A DNA stretch of 64,000 nucleotides, from the NCBI GenBank assembly GCA_016703225.1, contig JADJCM010000001.1:620001-684000 (forward strand), written 5' to 3'. Position 1 is the first letter of the stretch; each line of letters opens with the position of its first letter. Shown piece after piece: positions 25,749 to 34,905 of this stretch. A program made the position numbers and the translations under genes. The DNA comes from Lysobacterales bacterium. Its GTDB lineage: Bacteria; Pseudomonadota; Gammaproteobacteria; Xanthomonadales; Ahniellaceae. The notes under the pieces were generated by a model. It did not search any database. It was given only the letters and a program-made list of their open reading frames with translations, and had not been told where the DNA came from.

Positions 25749-25771
25749 CTGAACTAACGCTGAACGACCGA

Positions 25772-27392
25772 TCAGTTGGTCGGGCAGGCAACAGCCGGAA
25801 CGGCGGCATTCGGGACCACGCAACGCGAGCCCTTGTGCTTCCAGATACCGGCAAAGTTGGCGAGCACGCTGGTGGTCTGGGTGTTTTCAGCCCAGAAACC
25901 GGTGACCGGCATACCGACGTAACGCTGACCAGCGGCATCAGCACGGCTGATATGCAGGTTCAGCGGGGCGATGGTGTCGTCCCAGAAGCGCATCTTCATC
26001 CAGCCTTCGGTGAAGCTGTAATCACCCACCGCAACATTCGCGGCGAGCTTCGAGCCCAACACCAGCGTATTACCAACGATCGCATTGGTCGCATCAAACG
26101 TCTGCGGCTGGTCGAAGGTCACGACCTGCGCTTCCCAATACAGTTGGGGAGTGGTGATGGTGCCCGGCAGCGACGGCGAGAAGTCGACGCATGCATCCGC
26201 GCCTCCATCCAAGCAGTCCGAGGTGCCATCCGCTTCTTCGCGGTTGTAGACGTTCAAGCGGATGTCCACCGGCGCCGTACCCGCGCCTTCTGCGCCCGCA
26301 AAGACGTATTGGAACGGCAGAATCGCCGGCGCAACCTTGTCCACGTAGAAACGCTTGGTCGGGAAGGTCACAACCCACTCCGACGCCAGAATCGGCGTGC
26401 CGCCGACGCTCAACACGGCGTATTCATTGAAGATCGCGTCGTGCATGTAGACCGCAGAAACCGCATCGATCGCGGTGGCAAGCGGGTACGACGTGGTGAC
26501 CAACGAACCATTGTTGAACACGATGGCGTCCGCACCGAGAGCCGTCGGGAAGTTGGCTTGGGCCAAGTTCGGGCTGACCGTACCCGGAGCAGCGTGCAGG
26601 TTGCTGACAGAGAAGCCGTCGATCGCGTCCGGCACGTAGGTGATCTGGGTACCATTCGCCACGTCGACGATCGCCGCGGCACCGAACAGTCCGCCACCGC
26701 CGTTTTCCACGGTCGGGGGCAGGGTGTCGATGGTTGGATCGGCACGCCAGTAGGCGGCCGGCGAAGCCGACGACGACCAAGCGGTCACGACCTGCGGGCA
26801 GTCGGCCGGAACGCCCGTGCCATCATGGGTAATGGCGTCCAGCGAACCTTCGGTAGCGTTGGTCACAATCGCCATCTCGATCATTTCGAGATGCCCTTCG
26901 CGGGTGCGATCCAGACCATTCGGGCCGGCGTCATTAAAGTTGGAACCGCCGAACGCCGTCAGATTGACGTACTGCAGGTTACGGAAGGCGATGTAGCGCT
27001 GGCCGTTGCTGTTGAGCGGCAGAATGCTGTTCGTCTTGATGTTCGGGACCGTGCAGCTGTTGTCGTTGGTCGACAGAACCGCCGGGGTGACGCCGGCGAT
27101 TTCGTATACCGCACCCGACCAAACGTCGTAGGGCGACAGGTACAGGTTGAAGTCGAGCACTTCGCGCGCTGTCACCGCCGTCGACGAAGCGGACCTTGAC
27201 GGCCTTGCCGAATTCGGTCGTGTTGACCACCGAAATCAGCGTCGAGTTGCCACCGTTGACGGTGTAGTAGGGGTAGATCAGAACCTGGCCAAGGCCATCG
27301 GGGTTCAGGTTCACGGCGTTGGCGACGCTCGCGATGCCCGCCACACCGGCGATGCCCGCGATGACCGCGTTCGTCAGGGAGTTCTTTTTCAT
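25772..27392 (-). pseudogene. Secreted surface protein gene with a +1 frameshift
   Basis: Two overlapping frames make one gene. The first (from ATG 27392) gives a signal peptide MKKNSLTNAVIAGIAGVAG...ANA and then VNLNPDGLGQVLIYPYYTVN to VRFVDGGDS. The second frame, open from 27175 to the stop at 25772, continues at once with REVLDFNLYLSPYDVW. One extra base in the GCGCGC run at 27163-27168 accounts for the shift; removing it gives about 539 residues. AGGAG precedes the start and a strong terminator follows the stop. The mature protein is beta-rich with little Cys and no known domain. It may be a pseudogene, a programmed shift or a sequencing error. Confidence 0.75.
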
Positions 27393-27558
27393 CACAACAC
27401 TCCTAATTAGGACCACAGGGCTTTTGCTCGCGACTCGCCTGCCTCGGCTAGCTTCTTTGGCTACCAGAAGACTCGGTTACGCAACAGCAATCGTAATGCT
27501 ATAGGAAGGCCTCAGGCAACGCAAGCTGCTGCCGTCGCCAGTACTGACCGGGATCAAC

Positions 27559-28047
27559 TCAACGCTGGCCCTCGGGGAGATGGTACCAAACACCTTCGAT
27601 CAAGAGCCAGTTCTCGGTGACCGAGGAGGTCAGCGACTGTTTGCCCGGAACACCGGGAACGACGGTCTCGACGGATACCGAGAGACTGACCTTGCAGGCG
27701 TCGCTGGACGAGCAAGCGTGGTCAACGTAAACGGCCGCGGTCCATTTCACCCGACGCCCATCCAGCCACTTCGCATATTCGCCTTCGGTTTGCACAGCCC
27801 GATGACCTGGCGTCAGGTAGGTGTAGGCGCGCGCGGCGTCCTTGGCGATCAGCAGCTTCCAGCGGTCGGTGGCGCGACGTTCCAGCGGGGCGCGCGGATC
27901 GCTGGACACCACTACGCCACCTTCGGTCGTCGCAACTGCAGCTGCATCGCCGGCTTCGGGCTTGCCGGCAGGGGTACTTGCACAACTGGCGAGCAGTGCG
28001 GCCATCGCCGCCGTCGCGACCAGAGTCCAGACGCTATTGATCTTCAT
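27559..28047 (-). CDS. Lipoprotein, NTF2-like, at the end of the type II secretion operon
   Basis: 162 residues. The signal and lipobox are TAAMAALLASC, giving a lipid-modified Cys near residue 21, then STPAG. The globular part (about 55-160) has DRWKLLIAKDAARAYTYLTPGHR, SEGEYAKWL-like spacing and a terminal ENWLLIEGVWYHLPE, a pattern of NTF2-like proteins. Two cysteines (HACSSSDACK) could form a disulfide. It starts seven bases after the gspD stop, so it is co-transcribed with the secretin. Small lipoproteins encoded next to secretins often act as pilotins; that role is possible but unproven here. Confidence 0.78.
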   Translation of the reverse strand: MKINSVWTLVATAAMAALLASCASTPAGKPEAGDAAAVATTEGGVVVSSDPRAPLERRATDRWKLLIAKDAARAYTYLTPGHRAVQTEGEYAKWLDGRRVKWTAAVYVDHACSSSDACKVSLSVSVETVVPGVPGKQSLTSSVTENWLLIEGVWYHLPEGQR

Positions 28048-28054
28048 TGCGGTG

Positions 28055-30460
28055 TTACTCCTTCTTCCTGAGTTCGTCATTCTGGCGCTTCAGCAGGGGT
28101 TTGAGGCCCTTGAATCGAGAACGATAGTCTTCGGTGAGCTCGGCTGCGGACTCGGCGCTGTCGATCACGGTGGGCGTGATCAGCACCAGCAGTTCCTGCC
28201 GCGTGGTTCCGGTATCCGTCGAGCCAAACAATCTGCCGATCAGCGGAATCTTGGACAGACCGGGCACGCCCTTTTTGCCATCCAGGCGCGTTTCCTTGAT
28301 CAAGCCGCCGAGAAGCACGGTTTCACCGCTTTGCACCGCGATCTCAGTTTCGATCGAGCGTCGGTCCACCGGGACATTTCCGGTGGCGTCCTGGGTCTCA
28401 CCCGGCGTGCTCTCTTCCTGCGAGATCTCCATGTACACGAGGCCGCCTGGATTCACGCGCGGGGTGACGTTGAGCTTGATACCGGTGTCGCGAAATTGGA
28501 CGTAGCTGCTGGGATTGTATCCGCCTACGCCGGTTCCAGTTCCGGTGCCATCGGTGCCACCACCGACTGCCGAACCGTAGGGAGAATTGAGCACCGCGCT
28601 GACCACCGGGATCTGCTTGCCGACATTGATCGATGCATCCTTGTTGTTCAGCACGACCAGCGAGGGCGCGGAAAGCACCTGCACGCTCGATTCGTTTTGC
28701 AGCGCGGTGATCAAGGCCTCCGCCTCCACGTTCAGGAATGTCCAAGCCAAACCCGCGCTACCGGCAGTGCCGCTGTGACTACTCCAGACATCGCGCGCCG
28801 GGTTCAGGCGGCGCGCAGCGTGATAGGCAGCGTTGGCTCGATTATTCAGGGCATTTTCGAAGAACCACTCAACACCCATCGTCAAGCCATTGCTCAAGTC
28901 GACCTGAAGAATCTTGGCTTCGATATGCACCTGCAAGGGCACAATGTCGAGGCGCTTGATGGCGCCGAGGATGGCGTCGTATTCACCGGCGGTGGCGCGG
29001 ATCATCAAGGCATTGCTTTCCTCGATCGAGGTGATGCGGATCTCGTCGCTCTGCACAATCGCGATGCCATCGGCGGGCGTGGCTCGTGCCGGTGTCGGCG
29101 CGCGCGGCGCCTCCTGTTTCTTGTCGGAACTCTTGATCTCGACCGACTCGATGCCGGGCACCACGCCGCCGACACCGCGTGGCTGGTTCGACGCCGAACT
29201 GGCGCGCGCCTGGCCGGTGAAGATTTCGGTGAGCTTGTCGGCGAGATCGACCGCCTTGACGTTCTTGACGTAGTACACGTAGAGCTGGCTGCCTGACTCA
29301 CTACCGCCGCGATCGAGCTTGCGCAGCCATTCCTCGGCATCATCGAGATAGTCGGGCTGCGGCGTGATCACCAGTACCGCGTTGATGCGCTCGATCGGCA
29401 GGAAGCGGAACAGGCCAGCGAGCGGGGTCGGGCCACCCTCGCCGAAGATCTTCTCCATTTCCGGCACCACGGTGCTGGCTTCGACGCGTTCCAGCGGAAA
29501 CACGCCGACCGACATGCCCGCAAGCCAGTCGACGTCGAAGATCTCGATGGTCTGCAGATAGGCCTCGAGGTCGGAGCGGATGCCGGCGATCAGGATCATC
29601 GAGCGGGTGTTGTCGGCCTTGATGATCGAGCCCTGGCGCGCATAGGGCTGCAGGGTTTCCTGCATGGCGGTGGCGGAGATGTATCGCAGCGGCACGACTC
29701 GGATTTCGTATCCACGCGCTTCTGCGGCCGGACCCATGCGCGGAATCAAATTGCCGGGGATCGCCTGCGCCACCGGCAGCACCGTGTAGCGGCCGTCCTT
29801 GTAGACGAGGGTGGCGTTGTTCCAGGCAAGCAGCATCTCCAGCACGCCCATGGCCTGGTCCATGCTGATCGGCTTGGCGGTGGCGAAGGTGACCTGCCCC
29901 TGGATTCCGGGCGCGACCACGTAGTTATGCCCCAGCAAGTCGCCGAGGATGGCCTTGATCACGGCTTGCAGCGACTCGGCTTCGAAATTGAAGACCACGT
30001 CACCGGCGGCGGCCGGATCCTCCGGACGTCTGGCGGCGGCCTCCTCATTGAGGAAGACGCCAGTGCCACGCTGCACCGCGCGGCGCGAATCCACTTCGGC
30101 CTCGGCATCGCCCGGCGTGGTCGCCGAGACCAGAGCGCCCTGCGCGCCAGAAACAGGCGCCTCCGGTGCGGGTGCCACTGGTTCGACAACCGCTGCCGGT
30201 TCCGCGACGGGAGTCGGTTGTGCCGGTTCCGCCAGCGATGTCTCGGCAGCGACCACGGCCGGTGGCGCCGCGATTGCGGCCTCGGCCGGGACCTGCGGCG
30301 TTGGCTCGGCAAGCACCGGAGCCGGGGTCGCCGGAGTCGCTGCCACTGACTGCGCCGCAGCAGCGGCCGGTTCGCCAGGGCTGCCATCGGCGATCGCCAG
30401 CAGCGGCCAGACCAAGGCGGCGCCGGCCAGCATCAGGTTTCGGATTGCGTGTTTGGGCAC
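28055..30460 (-). CDS. gspD: Type II secretion system secretin
   Basis: 801-residue outer-membrane secretin that forms the T2SS exit channel. The signal peptide lies in residues 1-25. An Ala/Pro/Glu-rich linker of about 120 residues follows, not usual in GspD. N0 begins near 155 (VVFNFEAESLQAVIKAIL), with N1-N3 around 255-540 (VVPLRYISATAMQETL, FRFLPIERINAVLVITPQP, IRITSIEESNALMIRAT). The secretin core (about 570-775) has LSAPSLVVLNNKDASINVG, VNPGGLVYMEI and GLIKETRLDGKKGVPGLSKIPLIGRLFG. It is last of the Gsp genes, as xpsD in Xanthomonas. Confidence 0.95.
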   Translation of the reverse strand: MPKHAIRNLMLAGAALVWPLLAIADGSPGEPAAAAAQSVAATPATPAPVLAEPTPQVPAEAAIAAPPAVVAAETSLAEPAQPTPVAEPAAVVEPVAPAPEAPVSGAQGALVSATTPGDAEAEVDSRRAVQRGTGVFLNEEAAARRPEDPAAAGDVVFNFEAESLQAVIKAILGDLLGHNYVVAPGIQGQVTFATAKPISMDQAMGVLEMLLAWNNATLVYKDGRYTVLPVAQAIPGNLIPRMGPAAEARGYEIRVVPLRYISATAMQETLQPYARQGSIIKADNTRSMILIAGIRSDLEAYLQTIEIFDVDWLAGMSVGVFPLERVEASTVVPEMEKIFGEGGPTPLAGLFRFLPIERINAVLVITPQPDYLDDAEEWLRKLDRGGSESGSQLYVYYVKNVKAVDLADKLTEIFTGQARASSASNQPRGVGGVVPGIESVEIKSSDKKQEAPRAPTPARATPADGIAIVQSDEIRITSIEESNALMIRATAGEYDAILGAIKRLDIVPLQVHIEAKILQVDLSNGLTMGVEWFFENALNNRANAAYHAARRLNPARDVWSSHSGTAGSAGLAWTFLNVEAEALITALQNESSVQVLSAPSLVVLNNKDASINVGKQIPVVSAVLNSPYGSAVGGGTDGTGTGTGVGGYNPSSYVQFRDTGIKLNVTPRVNPGGLVYMEISQEESTPGETQDATGNVPVDRRSIETEIAVQSGETVLLGGLIKETRLDGKKGVPGLSKIPLIGRLFGSTDTGTTRQELLVLITPTVIDSAESAAELTEDYRSRFKGLKPLLKRQNDELRKKE

Positions 30461-30472
30461 GTCGCTACTCCA

Positions 30473-31180
30473 TCAATTCGTCTGTTCCGAGCGCATGCGC
30501 TCGGCTTCTTCACGCAACTGGCGGCGACGCTCTTCGATGCGTCGCCGAATCTCTTCGGCATGGGCCTGGCTGGATGCGTCCGAGGCCGCTGCCGCAAGCG
30601 GAGTCACCGGCTCACTCGGCTTGCCGCCTGCGGCTGCAGCGGCTGCCGGCTGCATCTGCACGCCTGCGGCCGACGCCTCGCTCACCGCCAGTTCCAGCGC
30701 CTGGCGACCCAGGCCCTGACCTTCGAAGGTGGCACCGCGTGGACTGACTTCGACCAGCGTCCAGCCATTTTGTTCACCGGGCAGAGGTCGGCCGAGTCGA
30801 ACCACTTCCGAGACCCCGGTGTTGTTGTCCTTGACGATCGCGAGCTTCACCCCAGGGGTGATGATCACACTGGTCAGGGTGGCGTTCAGGGGTGCCGCGG
30901 TGGCTTCGCCCGAATTCTCCCCGGTGCCCGCCGCACTTTCGATCGGTGTCGGTTTGCGGTCTTCGTTGAAGATCGGCCGGTCCAGCACGATGGCGTAGTC
31001 GCTCCAGGATGGCAGCTTGAAGGACTCGCGCTGCAGCGCCAGCGGCGCCGCGGCGCTGCCGCGCTGTGCCGGCGGCAGTCGATGGCCGGAGCCGATCCCG
31101 AAGCGCTGTGCGACATCGAGGCTGCCGAAGATCGCGGCCAGCGACAACAAGCCCGCGCCAATGCGTCGCGCCGGAGTCAT
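30473..31180 (-). CDS. gspN: Type II secretion protein N (XpsN-type)
   Basis: 235 residues. One N-terminal membrane segment (GAGLLSLAAIFGSLDVA) is followed by a periplasmic domain: SDYAIVLDRPIFNEDRKP, then LNATLTSVIITPGVKLAIVKDNNTGVS and LVEVSPRGATFEG, an HR/C-like beta domain as in GspC/XpsN. The C-terminus is an Ala-rich stretch and a charged helix (EEIRRRIEERRRQLREEAER). Position between gspM and gspD matches xpsN. It probably links the inner-membrane platform to the secretin, taking the place of GspC. It overlaps gspM by four bases. Confidence 0.82.
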   Translation of the reverse strand: MTPARRIGAGLLSLAAIFGSLDVAQRFGIGSGHRLPPAQRGSAAAPLALQRESFKLPSWSDYAIVLDRPIFNEDRKPTPIESAAGTGENSGEATAAPLNATLTSVIITPGVKLAIVKDNNTGVSEVVRLGRPLPGEQNGWTLVEVSPRGATFEGQGLGRQALELAVSEASAAGVQMQPAAAAAAGGKPSEPVTPLAAAASDASSQAHAEEIRRRIEERRRQLREEAERMRSEQTN

Positions 31181-31803
31181 GGCTTGCGTCCTTCGGTGGC
31201 GCGGGCGGGACCGGCCTTGCGGATGAACCCGAACAGGTCGAAGCGGATGTCGAGATAATTGCTGAGCTTGTTCTGACCTGGCACCAGGTAACCCTGCTGG
31301 CGGAAGATCGCCAGTTCCTCGACAAACAGCACCGGACTCGCGCTTTCGAGGTCGTACAGGATGCCCGCGAACGGCTCCAGGTCGCAGCGCAAACGCACCT
31401 TGATGACCACGCGCTCGAACGGGTCTGGCTCGGTGGAGCGCGAATACTGGTTCATGATGATCTGGCAGCGCTGCGGATCGGGCGCGTGGCTGGCGACGAT
31501 CTGCTTCAGGCGCTGGGTCAGGCCGGCGGCGGCGGCATCGAAGTCGCCCTCGGGCAGGAAAGCCGGGTTGCCAGCCTCGTACTCGCGAACGTCGGCCAGT
31601 TGCCGGTCGATCAGCGGCTTCTGGTCGGCCTTGGCCTTGAAGCGGGCATATTGGTCGCGCAGATCGGACATCTCGTCGGCGATGACCAGATGGCGCTCGG
31701 TGAACCACCAGTGGACGCCGAACAGATACACCAGCGCCACTGCGATCAGCGCCAGCAGCAGGGCGAGGAAACGGCCGTTCTCAGCCTTGGGCAGGAGCTG
31801 CAT
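31177..31803 (-). CDS. gspM: Type II secretion protein M
   Basis: 208-residue inner-membrane platform protein. A single N-terminal membrane helix (FLALLLALIAVALVYLFGVHWW) is followed by a coiled segment (MSDLRDQYARFKAKADQ) and a ferredoxin-like periplasmic domain (ERVVIKVRLRCDLEPFAGILYDLE). It dimerises with GspL. It overlaps gspL by 23 bases and gspN by four, consistent with coupled expression. Identified from position as much as sequence, since GspM proteins diverge strongly. Confidence 0.85.
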   Translation of the reverse strand: MQLLPKAENGRFLALLLALIAVALVYLFGVHWWFTERHLVIADEMSDLRDQYARFKAKADQKPLIDRQLADVREYEAGNPAFLPEGDFDAAAAGLTQRLKQIVASHAPDPQRCQIIMNQYSRSTEPDPFERVVIKVRLRCDLEPFAGILYDLESASPVLFVEELAIFRQQGYLVPGQNKLSNYLDIRFDLFGFIRKAGPARATEGRKP

Positions 31804-32932
31804 CGGCGCCCTCCACGGCCTTGGCCCGGGCGCGCGCCTGGATCATGAACTGCTCTTTCTGGGTGCGCTGGTCGGGGGTGATCGCGCCCTGCAAAGCCGG
31901 TCCCTCGATCAGCGCCGACTTCTGCAGAATGGTGATCAGTGCCGAAGCTTCGCTGCTGACGCCCTGGATCTGGACCTCGCCGCGATTGATCGACAAGCGC
32001 TGCAGCGCGGTGTTTTCGGGCAGGCGCTCGGTCAGGTCGCGGATCAGATCAATGGTGACCGGGTGCGACTGCTTTTTTTCGTTGAGGAAATTGGCGCCGG
32101 ACACGGCTTCGCCGAGTTCCTTTTCGAGCCCACCGACCCGCTTCGCTTCGACGCGCACGCGATCGACCTCGGCCTGCAGGTTGGCGAGCGCAAGCTCGCG
32201 GTTGTGGATGGAGGTGGACATCGCGCTCCAGGCGAGCAGCAACACCAGCGCGACCAGGGCCCAGTTCACCAGCCGCTCGCGTTGCGAACGTTCGGCCCGC
32301 AACTCCAGCGGCAGCAGGTTGTAGCCGCTGCGCGCGCCTTCGGGCAGCAAGGTATCAACCGCGTCGAGTGCGAGCCCAGCCGCCTGCATCGGCGCGAGCG
32401 CGGCATCCACGGCGGCGCGCGGGGCGACCAGCACATCGAGGCCGATCTGCTTTGAGACCGGATCGCGCTGCGTGATGCGATGGTCGAAACGCACCTGGTC
32501 GGGCTTGAACGGCGTTTGCCGATCCATCTCGAACGCCAGCACCTGGGCCAGATTGTCCTCTGCCGCCAGCGGCAGGGTCAGGTGCCGGTCGAGCACGCCG
32601 CGGCGGTCGAGCACCAGCACCAGATCGGCCGGCACCTCTACGCGCCGTCGCAAAGCATCGACGGTGTCGCGCAGCAGTTCCGGAGCGGCATCCGCCGCGA
32701 GCATTTGCTCGTCGGCTGCGTCCCGCGCCGGCAGCCGCCGGATCGCCCAGCCGCCGTCGGCCAAGCGCGCGATGCGCAGTTCGTCGCGCCGCTCGACCAG
32801 CAGGTTGCGGACGCGCTCCGGCAACAGCGCGGCCAGCTCGCCGCCCCACCATTGCAGGAACCGGCGCAAGCCGCTGTTGCGATAGGCCGTGCGCCAGCGC
32901 GCGAAGCGCTTGCTGAAGATGTTCTGGGGCAT
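31781..32932 (-). CDS. gspL: Type II secretion protein L
   Basis: 383 residues. The cytosolic ASKHA-like domain occupies about 1-235 (LVLVLDRRGVLDRHLTLPLAAEDNLAQVLAFEMDRQTPF) and would bind the GspE ATPase. The membrane helix is VNWALVALVLLLAWSAM (about 245-262). A PilN-like periplasmic part follows: coiled AEVDRVRVEAKRVGGLEKEL and VTIDLIRDLTERLPENTALQRL. The ATG at 32932 shares one base with the gspK stop (TGATG), so the longer frame upstream is rejected. Couples ATP hydrolysis to pseudopilus assembly. Confidence 0.9.
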   Translation of the reverse strand: MPQNIFSKRFARWRTAYRNSGLRRFLQWWGGELAALLPERVRNLLVERRDELRIARLADGGWAIRRLPARDAADEQMLAADAAPELLRDTVDALRRRVEVPADLVLVLDRRGVLDRHLTLPLAAEDNLAQVLAFEMDRQTPFKPDQVRFDHRITQRDPVSKQIGLDVLVAPRAAVDAALAPMQAAGLALDAVDTLLPEGARSGYNLLPLELRAERSQRERLVNWALVALVLLLAWSAMSTSIHNRELALANLQAEVDRVRVEAKRVGGLEKELGEAVSGANFLNEKKQSHPVTIDLIRDLTERLPENTALQRLSINRGEVQIQGVSSEASALITILQKSALIEGPALQGAITPDQRTQKEQFMIQARARAKAVEGADAAPAQG

Positions 32933-33816
32933 CAACCGGCGCTCCCTTCGCGCCACTGCAGGATGGTGTAGGCGCGTGCGCCGGCGGCGCCGCCCAGTCG
33001 GATCGTGGCATCCACTTGGGTCCACGCACCGTTCGGCAAGGTGGCCTTCGATCGCACAGTATAGGTGACCCCGCCCCCGCCGGTCAGCAGCGGCGTGCCA
33101 TCGGGCAGGGTCAGGGTGGCGCTGGCCGGATCGCCCGGCTGCACCTGCGAGCGCATCGCGATCAGCTGGTCGGCCAGCTCCGGGGTCATTCCCGGGAAAC
33201 TCATCAGCACATTGCGCGAAGCCGCGCCCGCACCCGGGACCGAGGAACCACCCCAGATGGTCAGGTCGGGTTCGAGCTTGCGGAACAGCTCGTAGTCCAT
33301 GCCCATGACCTGCTGCAACTCGCCCACGGTCTGGAAACCGGCATCGGCGGCGCCGTAGGGGTAGTCCTCGCGTTCGTAATCGGCGTCCTCGGCACCCATC
33401 GGCTGGGTCAGATCATCGGCATCGCGCCAGTCCAGGACCGCGTCGGAGATCTGCTGTGCCAGATCCTGGTCGAGTCCGGAACTGGCGAGGAAGCGCTGCA
33501 GCACCTGGCCGTCCACGGCATTGAGATCGATCTTGCCGGATTCGTCCTGGATCTCCACCGAGATCTTCGCGCCCTCGAATTCGAAGGCGTAGGCGCGGCC
33601 GTCGCCGGCCCAGCGCGTCAGCGGGTCGGGATTGCGCAGCTCCCAAACCGCGCGCGAGATGCCCGCCTCGGCCATGTAGCGGGCGCGCGTCGAATCGGCC
33701 AGATGCCGCGCCTGCAAGCCCTCGGTACGTGCGATCACGGCGAAGCCCGCGAGCAGCACCGCCAGCAGCAGCAGCACCCAAATGACCACGATGAAGGCGA
33801 TCCCGCGCTGGCGCAT
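32932..33816 (-). CDS. gspK: Type II secretion minor pseudopilin K
   Basis: 294-residue pseudopilin. The prepilin site is RG|IAFIVVIWVLLLLAVL; the usual Glu at position five is absent, as is normal for GspK, which sits at the pseudopilus tip. Large alpha domain with DESGKIDLNAVDGQVLQRFL, LDWRDADDLTQPMGAED and the calcium-site-like acidic run DADYERED. FPGMTPELADQLIAMR is a helix-hairpin-helix type segment. It starts one base after the gspJ stop. Confidence 0.93.
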   Translation of the reverse strand: MRQRGIAFIVVIWVLLLLAVLLAGFAVIARTEGLQARHLADSTRARYMAEAGISRAVWELRNPDPLTRWAGDGRAYAFEFEGAKISVEIQDESGKIDLNAVDGQVLQRFLASSGLDQDLAQQISDAVLDWRDADDLTQPMGAEDADYEREDYPYGAADAGFQTVGELQQVMGMDYELFRKLEPDLTIWGGSSVPGAGAASRNVLMSFPGMTPELADQLIAMRSQVQPGDPASATLTLPDGTPLLTGGGGVTYTVRSKATLPNGAWTQVDATIRLGGAAGARAYTILQWREGSAG

Positions 33817-33817
33817 G

Positions 33818-34492
33818 TCAGCCCCCCGCCTGGTTCATCGAGCCGTAGAACGGATCATGGAACCCGGCAGTGGCGGCATTGGCCAGCACCGGCACCACGA
33901 TGTCCGGCCAGATGTAGCCGCTGCGCTCCTCCATCTCGAACTTCATGCGCACCAGCACCGGTTGCGTGCCGGGTTCATCCCACTCCTCCTCCCAGTCGCC
34001 AAGCTTGCCGGTTTCGTCCAGACCACGGTATTCGAAGCGGGCGCTGCGGATTCCCTCGATCAGTACCACCGGTTCGTGCTCGGCATCGCGATGTTCGTCC
34101 GGGTCGTAGCCGTTGAGCAGTTCGTGCGCGAACACCAGCTCGCGCCCGCCGCCACGCGCCGGGCGCAGTTCGAAGGTCTGCAGGTAGGCGCCGCCGCGAC
34201 TGAGGTAACCGGGCATCGGCGCAACGAAACGCATCGACTCGCCCTCGCCTTCGAAGGTACGGGTTTCGCCAGTGGTGCTGTCCATCGGATAGGGCAAGGC
34301 CAGCGCGTTGCGGATCTGGCGACGGATGAACTCCTGCGCGACGCGCACGCGATTGGTGCGATCGATCAGCGCCTCGCCGCTGTGCGCGGCCTTGGTCGCG
34401 GTCGAGATCCCGGCCCAGGCAGCAGCCATCAACATGCCGAGCAGCAGGATCGCCAGCAGCAACTCGACCAGAGTGAAACCGCGCGCGCGCAT
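33818..34492 (-). CDS. gspJ: Type II secretion minor pseudopilin J
   Basis: 224-residue prepilin with methylation motif ARG|FTLVELLLAILLLG (Glu at +5) at the N-terminus. The C-terminal domain is beta-rich and acidic (EEEWDEPGTQPVLVRMKFEMEE). With GspI and GspK it forms the tip complex. The ATG at 34492 shares one base with the gspI stop (TGATG); the longer in-frame extension upstream is a composition artefact inside gspI. Confidence 0.92.
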   Translation of the reverse strand: MRARGFTLVELLLAILLLGMLMAAAWAGISTATKAAHSGEALIDRTNRVRVAQEFIRRQIRNALALPYPMDSTTGETRTFEGEGESMRFVAPMPGYLSRGGAYLQTFELRPARGGGRELVFAHELLNGYDPDEHRDAEHEPVVLIEGIRSARFEYRGLDETGKLGDWEEEWDEPGTQPVLVRMKFEMEERSGYIWPDIVVPVLANAATAGFHDPFYGSMNQAGG

Positions 34493-34905
34493 CAGCCGTT
34501 CACTCCGGGCTGGACTGCGCGCACGGTGACGAACTTCGCGCTGCGCTCGGCGCCGCTCGGCCCCCAGCGCACCACCAATTCGATGCGATACATCTCGATC
34601 AGCGAGGCGAACTCGAAGGGGGCGGCATCGGCGGGCGGCTCCCACTCGCTCACCTGCAGATCCCAGCGATAGCGGTCGTTGAACTTGCCGCTGTCGGCGC
34701 CAACTTCGATTTTCTCGTCAACCCCCATGGCATCGATCAGGCTCTGCGCCCAAAGCGCCGCTTCGGTCTGCTCCGCGGCCCTGCGCGCATTGCGCAAACT
34801 GCTCGATGTAATTTCCATCATCACGCCAAAGCCGAGCGCGAACACGACGAAGGCCGCGAGCAGTTCGATCAGGGAAAACCCTCGCTGGCGTCGACGGTGC
34901 TGCAT
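34492..34905 (-). CDS. gspI: Type II secretion minor pseudopilin I
   Basis: 137-residue prepilin with motif QRG|FSLIELLAAFVVFALGFG and the usual GspI length. The tail (YRIELVVRWGPSGAERSAKFVTVRAV) is beta-sheet. The leader is short and basic (MQHRRRQRG), right for cleavage by the prepilin peptidase GspO, which is not encoded in this window. ATG at 34905 in a TGATG overlap with gspH. Confidence 0.92.
   Translation of the reverse strand: MQHRRRQRGFSLIELLAAFVVFALGFGVMMEITSSSLRNARRAAEQTEAALWAQSLIDAMGVDEKIEVGADSGKFNDRYRWDLQVSEWEPPADAAPFEFASLIEMYRIELVVRWGPSGAERSAKFVTVRAVQPGVNG

Larger units (their letters stand above)
25342..25771. other. 430-base gap without a convincing gene
   Basis: Between two minus-strand secreted-protein genes. 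It holds the promoter of the Ig-like gene at 25366-25395 and the terminator of the surface-protein gene at 25725-25748. Open frames of 115-125 codons exist on the plus strand but are rich in Arg, Pro and Gln with no recognisable motif or start signal; they look like composition artefacts. Nothing else was recognised. Confidence 0.6.

Noticed and set aside
24283..25771. Phage or insertion-sequence origin of the gene-free 430 bases
   Set aside because: No transposase motif, terminal inverted repeats or target duplication could be seen.
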